The notes under the pieces are model-generated. The model saw only the letters and a list, made by a program, of their open reading frames with translations. It was not told the DNA's origin and made no database searches. From the NCBI GenBank assembly GCA_964602055.1, contig CAZRPU010000096.1, positions 1-5,752 of the forward strand: a stretch of DNA of 5,752 nucleotides. The letters are read 5' to 3'. The stretch comes from JACPLA01 sp964602055. GTDB taxonomy: Bacteria > Bacteroidota > Ignavibacteria > UBA10030. Made by a program: the position numbers and the translations under genes. Below, piece after piece: positions 5,579 through 5,752 of this stretch (positions are counted from its first letter, which is position 1; each line of letters opens with the position of its first letter).

Positions 5579-5752
5579 ATGTCTCACGTTGAAACCATGC
5601 ACATTCACGAATTGCCAACTCCTGCGCTTTTGATCGACCTGGAAATCCTGGAGCGTAATCTCTCCGGGATGCAAAAGAAGGCGGATCAACTCGGCGTCTC
5701 TCTTCGTCCCCACATCAAGACCCACAAGGCCCTCGAGATCGGAAGACGCCAG
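5579..5752 (+). CDS. PLP enzyme of the D-threonine aldolase/D-serine dehydratase fold (3' end cut off)
   Basis: Only the first 58 codons are in the window; the frame runs open off the right edge. The alanine-racemase N-terminal-type barrel begins with ELPTPALLIDLEILERNL (11-28) and contains LRPHIKTHK (42-50), a signature of D-threonine aldolases and eukaryotic-type D-serine dehydratases. The first lysine of this motif (K47) is expected to form the Schiff base with pyridoxal 5'-phosphate. Members cleave or deaminate D-beta-hydroxy amino acids; the exact reaction cannot be told from this part. The ATG at 5579 is used because homology begins about ten residues later; the in-frame ATG at 5597 is equally possible since neither has a ribosome-binding site. 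An in-frame stop lies at 5483-5485. It is divergent from the acetyltransferase/nitrilase gene, with 159 nt between the two start codons, and no convincing plus-strand promoter was found. Confidence 0.85.
   Translation, partial: MSHVETMHIHELPTPALLIDLEILERNLSGMQKKADQLGVSLRPHIKTHKALEIGRRQ

Noticed and set aside
1..5752. Looked for CRISPR repeats, tRNAs, transposase genes, attachment sites and long terminal repeats.
   Set aside because: Nothing supporting any of these was seen; nearly all the DNA is accounted for by seven ordinary genes.

Overview
The window is about 5.75 kb of densely coding bacterial DNA with slightly more than half G+C (estimated by eye). It carries seven protein-coding genes, two of them cut by the window edges. 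I see no rRNA, tRNA, CRISPR array, insertion sequence or phage gene. Most of the window reads as ordinary chromosomal metabolic and stress-response DNA. The lineage cannot be fixed from these families. Only two of the six visible gene starts have a purine-rich ribosome-binding site, and the first gene looks like the C-terminal half of a synthase/phosphatase fusion. That pattern would suit the Bacteroidota/Ignavibacteriota side of the tree or another environmental phylum, but this is a weak guess.

Plus strand, 1-2655: four genes in one direction with short gaps (55, 14 and 11 nt) that look like one transcription unit. (1) A trehalose-6-phosphate phosphatase domain, open at the left edge. (2) A 94-residue coiled-coil protein resembling the sll1863 family of stress-response proteins. 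(3) A 220-residue membrane protein made of conserved TM-helix repeats, as in CmpX-like relatives of mechanosensitive channels, but with no MscS beta-domain. (4) An amidohydrolase of the TIM-barrel Amidohydro-rel/COG2159 type. The first three point to osmotic or envelope stress: compatible-solute synthesis, a small stress protein and a possible tension-sensing membrane protein. The amidohydrolase substrate is unknown.

Minus strand, 5419-2658: a tight two-gene unit converging on the first with only 2 bp between the stop codons. It encodes a GNAT acetyltransferase/nitrilase fusion of the YhcX type. Five nucleotides downstream, starting at TTG, is a 12-TM permease of the AmpG-like PAT branch of the major facilitator superfamily. 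A sigma-70-like promoter with a 17-nt spacer sits just upstream of the fusion gene and helps fix its start.

Plus strand, 5579 to the right edge: the N-terminus of a PLP enzyme of the D-threonine aldolase/D-serine dehydratase fold (alanine-racemase N-terminal domain), transcribed divergently from the fusion gene across about 160 nt. An AmpG-like permease, an amidase-type hydrolase with an acetyltransferase domain and a D-amino-acid-type enzyme side by side suggest, without proving, handling of amidated or D-amino-acid-containing small molecules. I found no clear novel defence, mobile or RNA system. The strongest leads are the fusion-plus-permease operon and the trehalose/small-protein/TM-repeat cluster.
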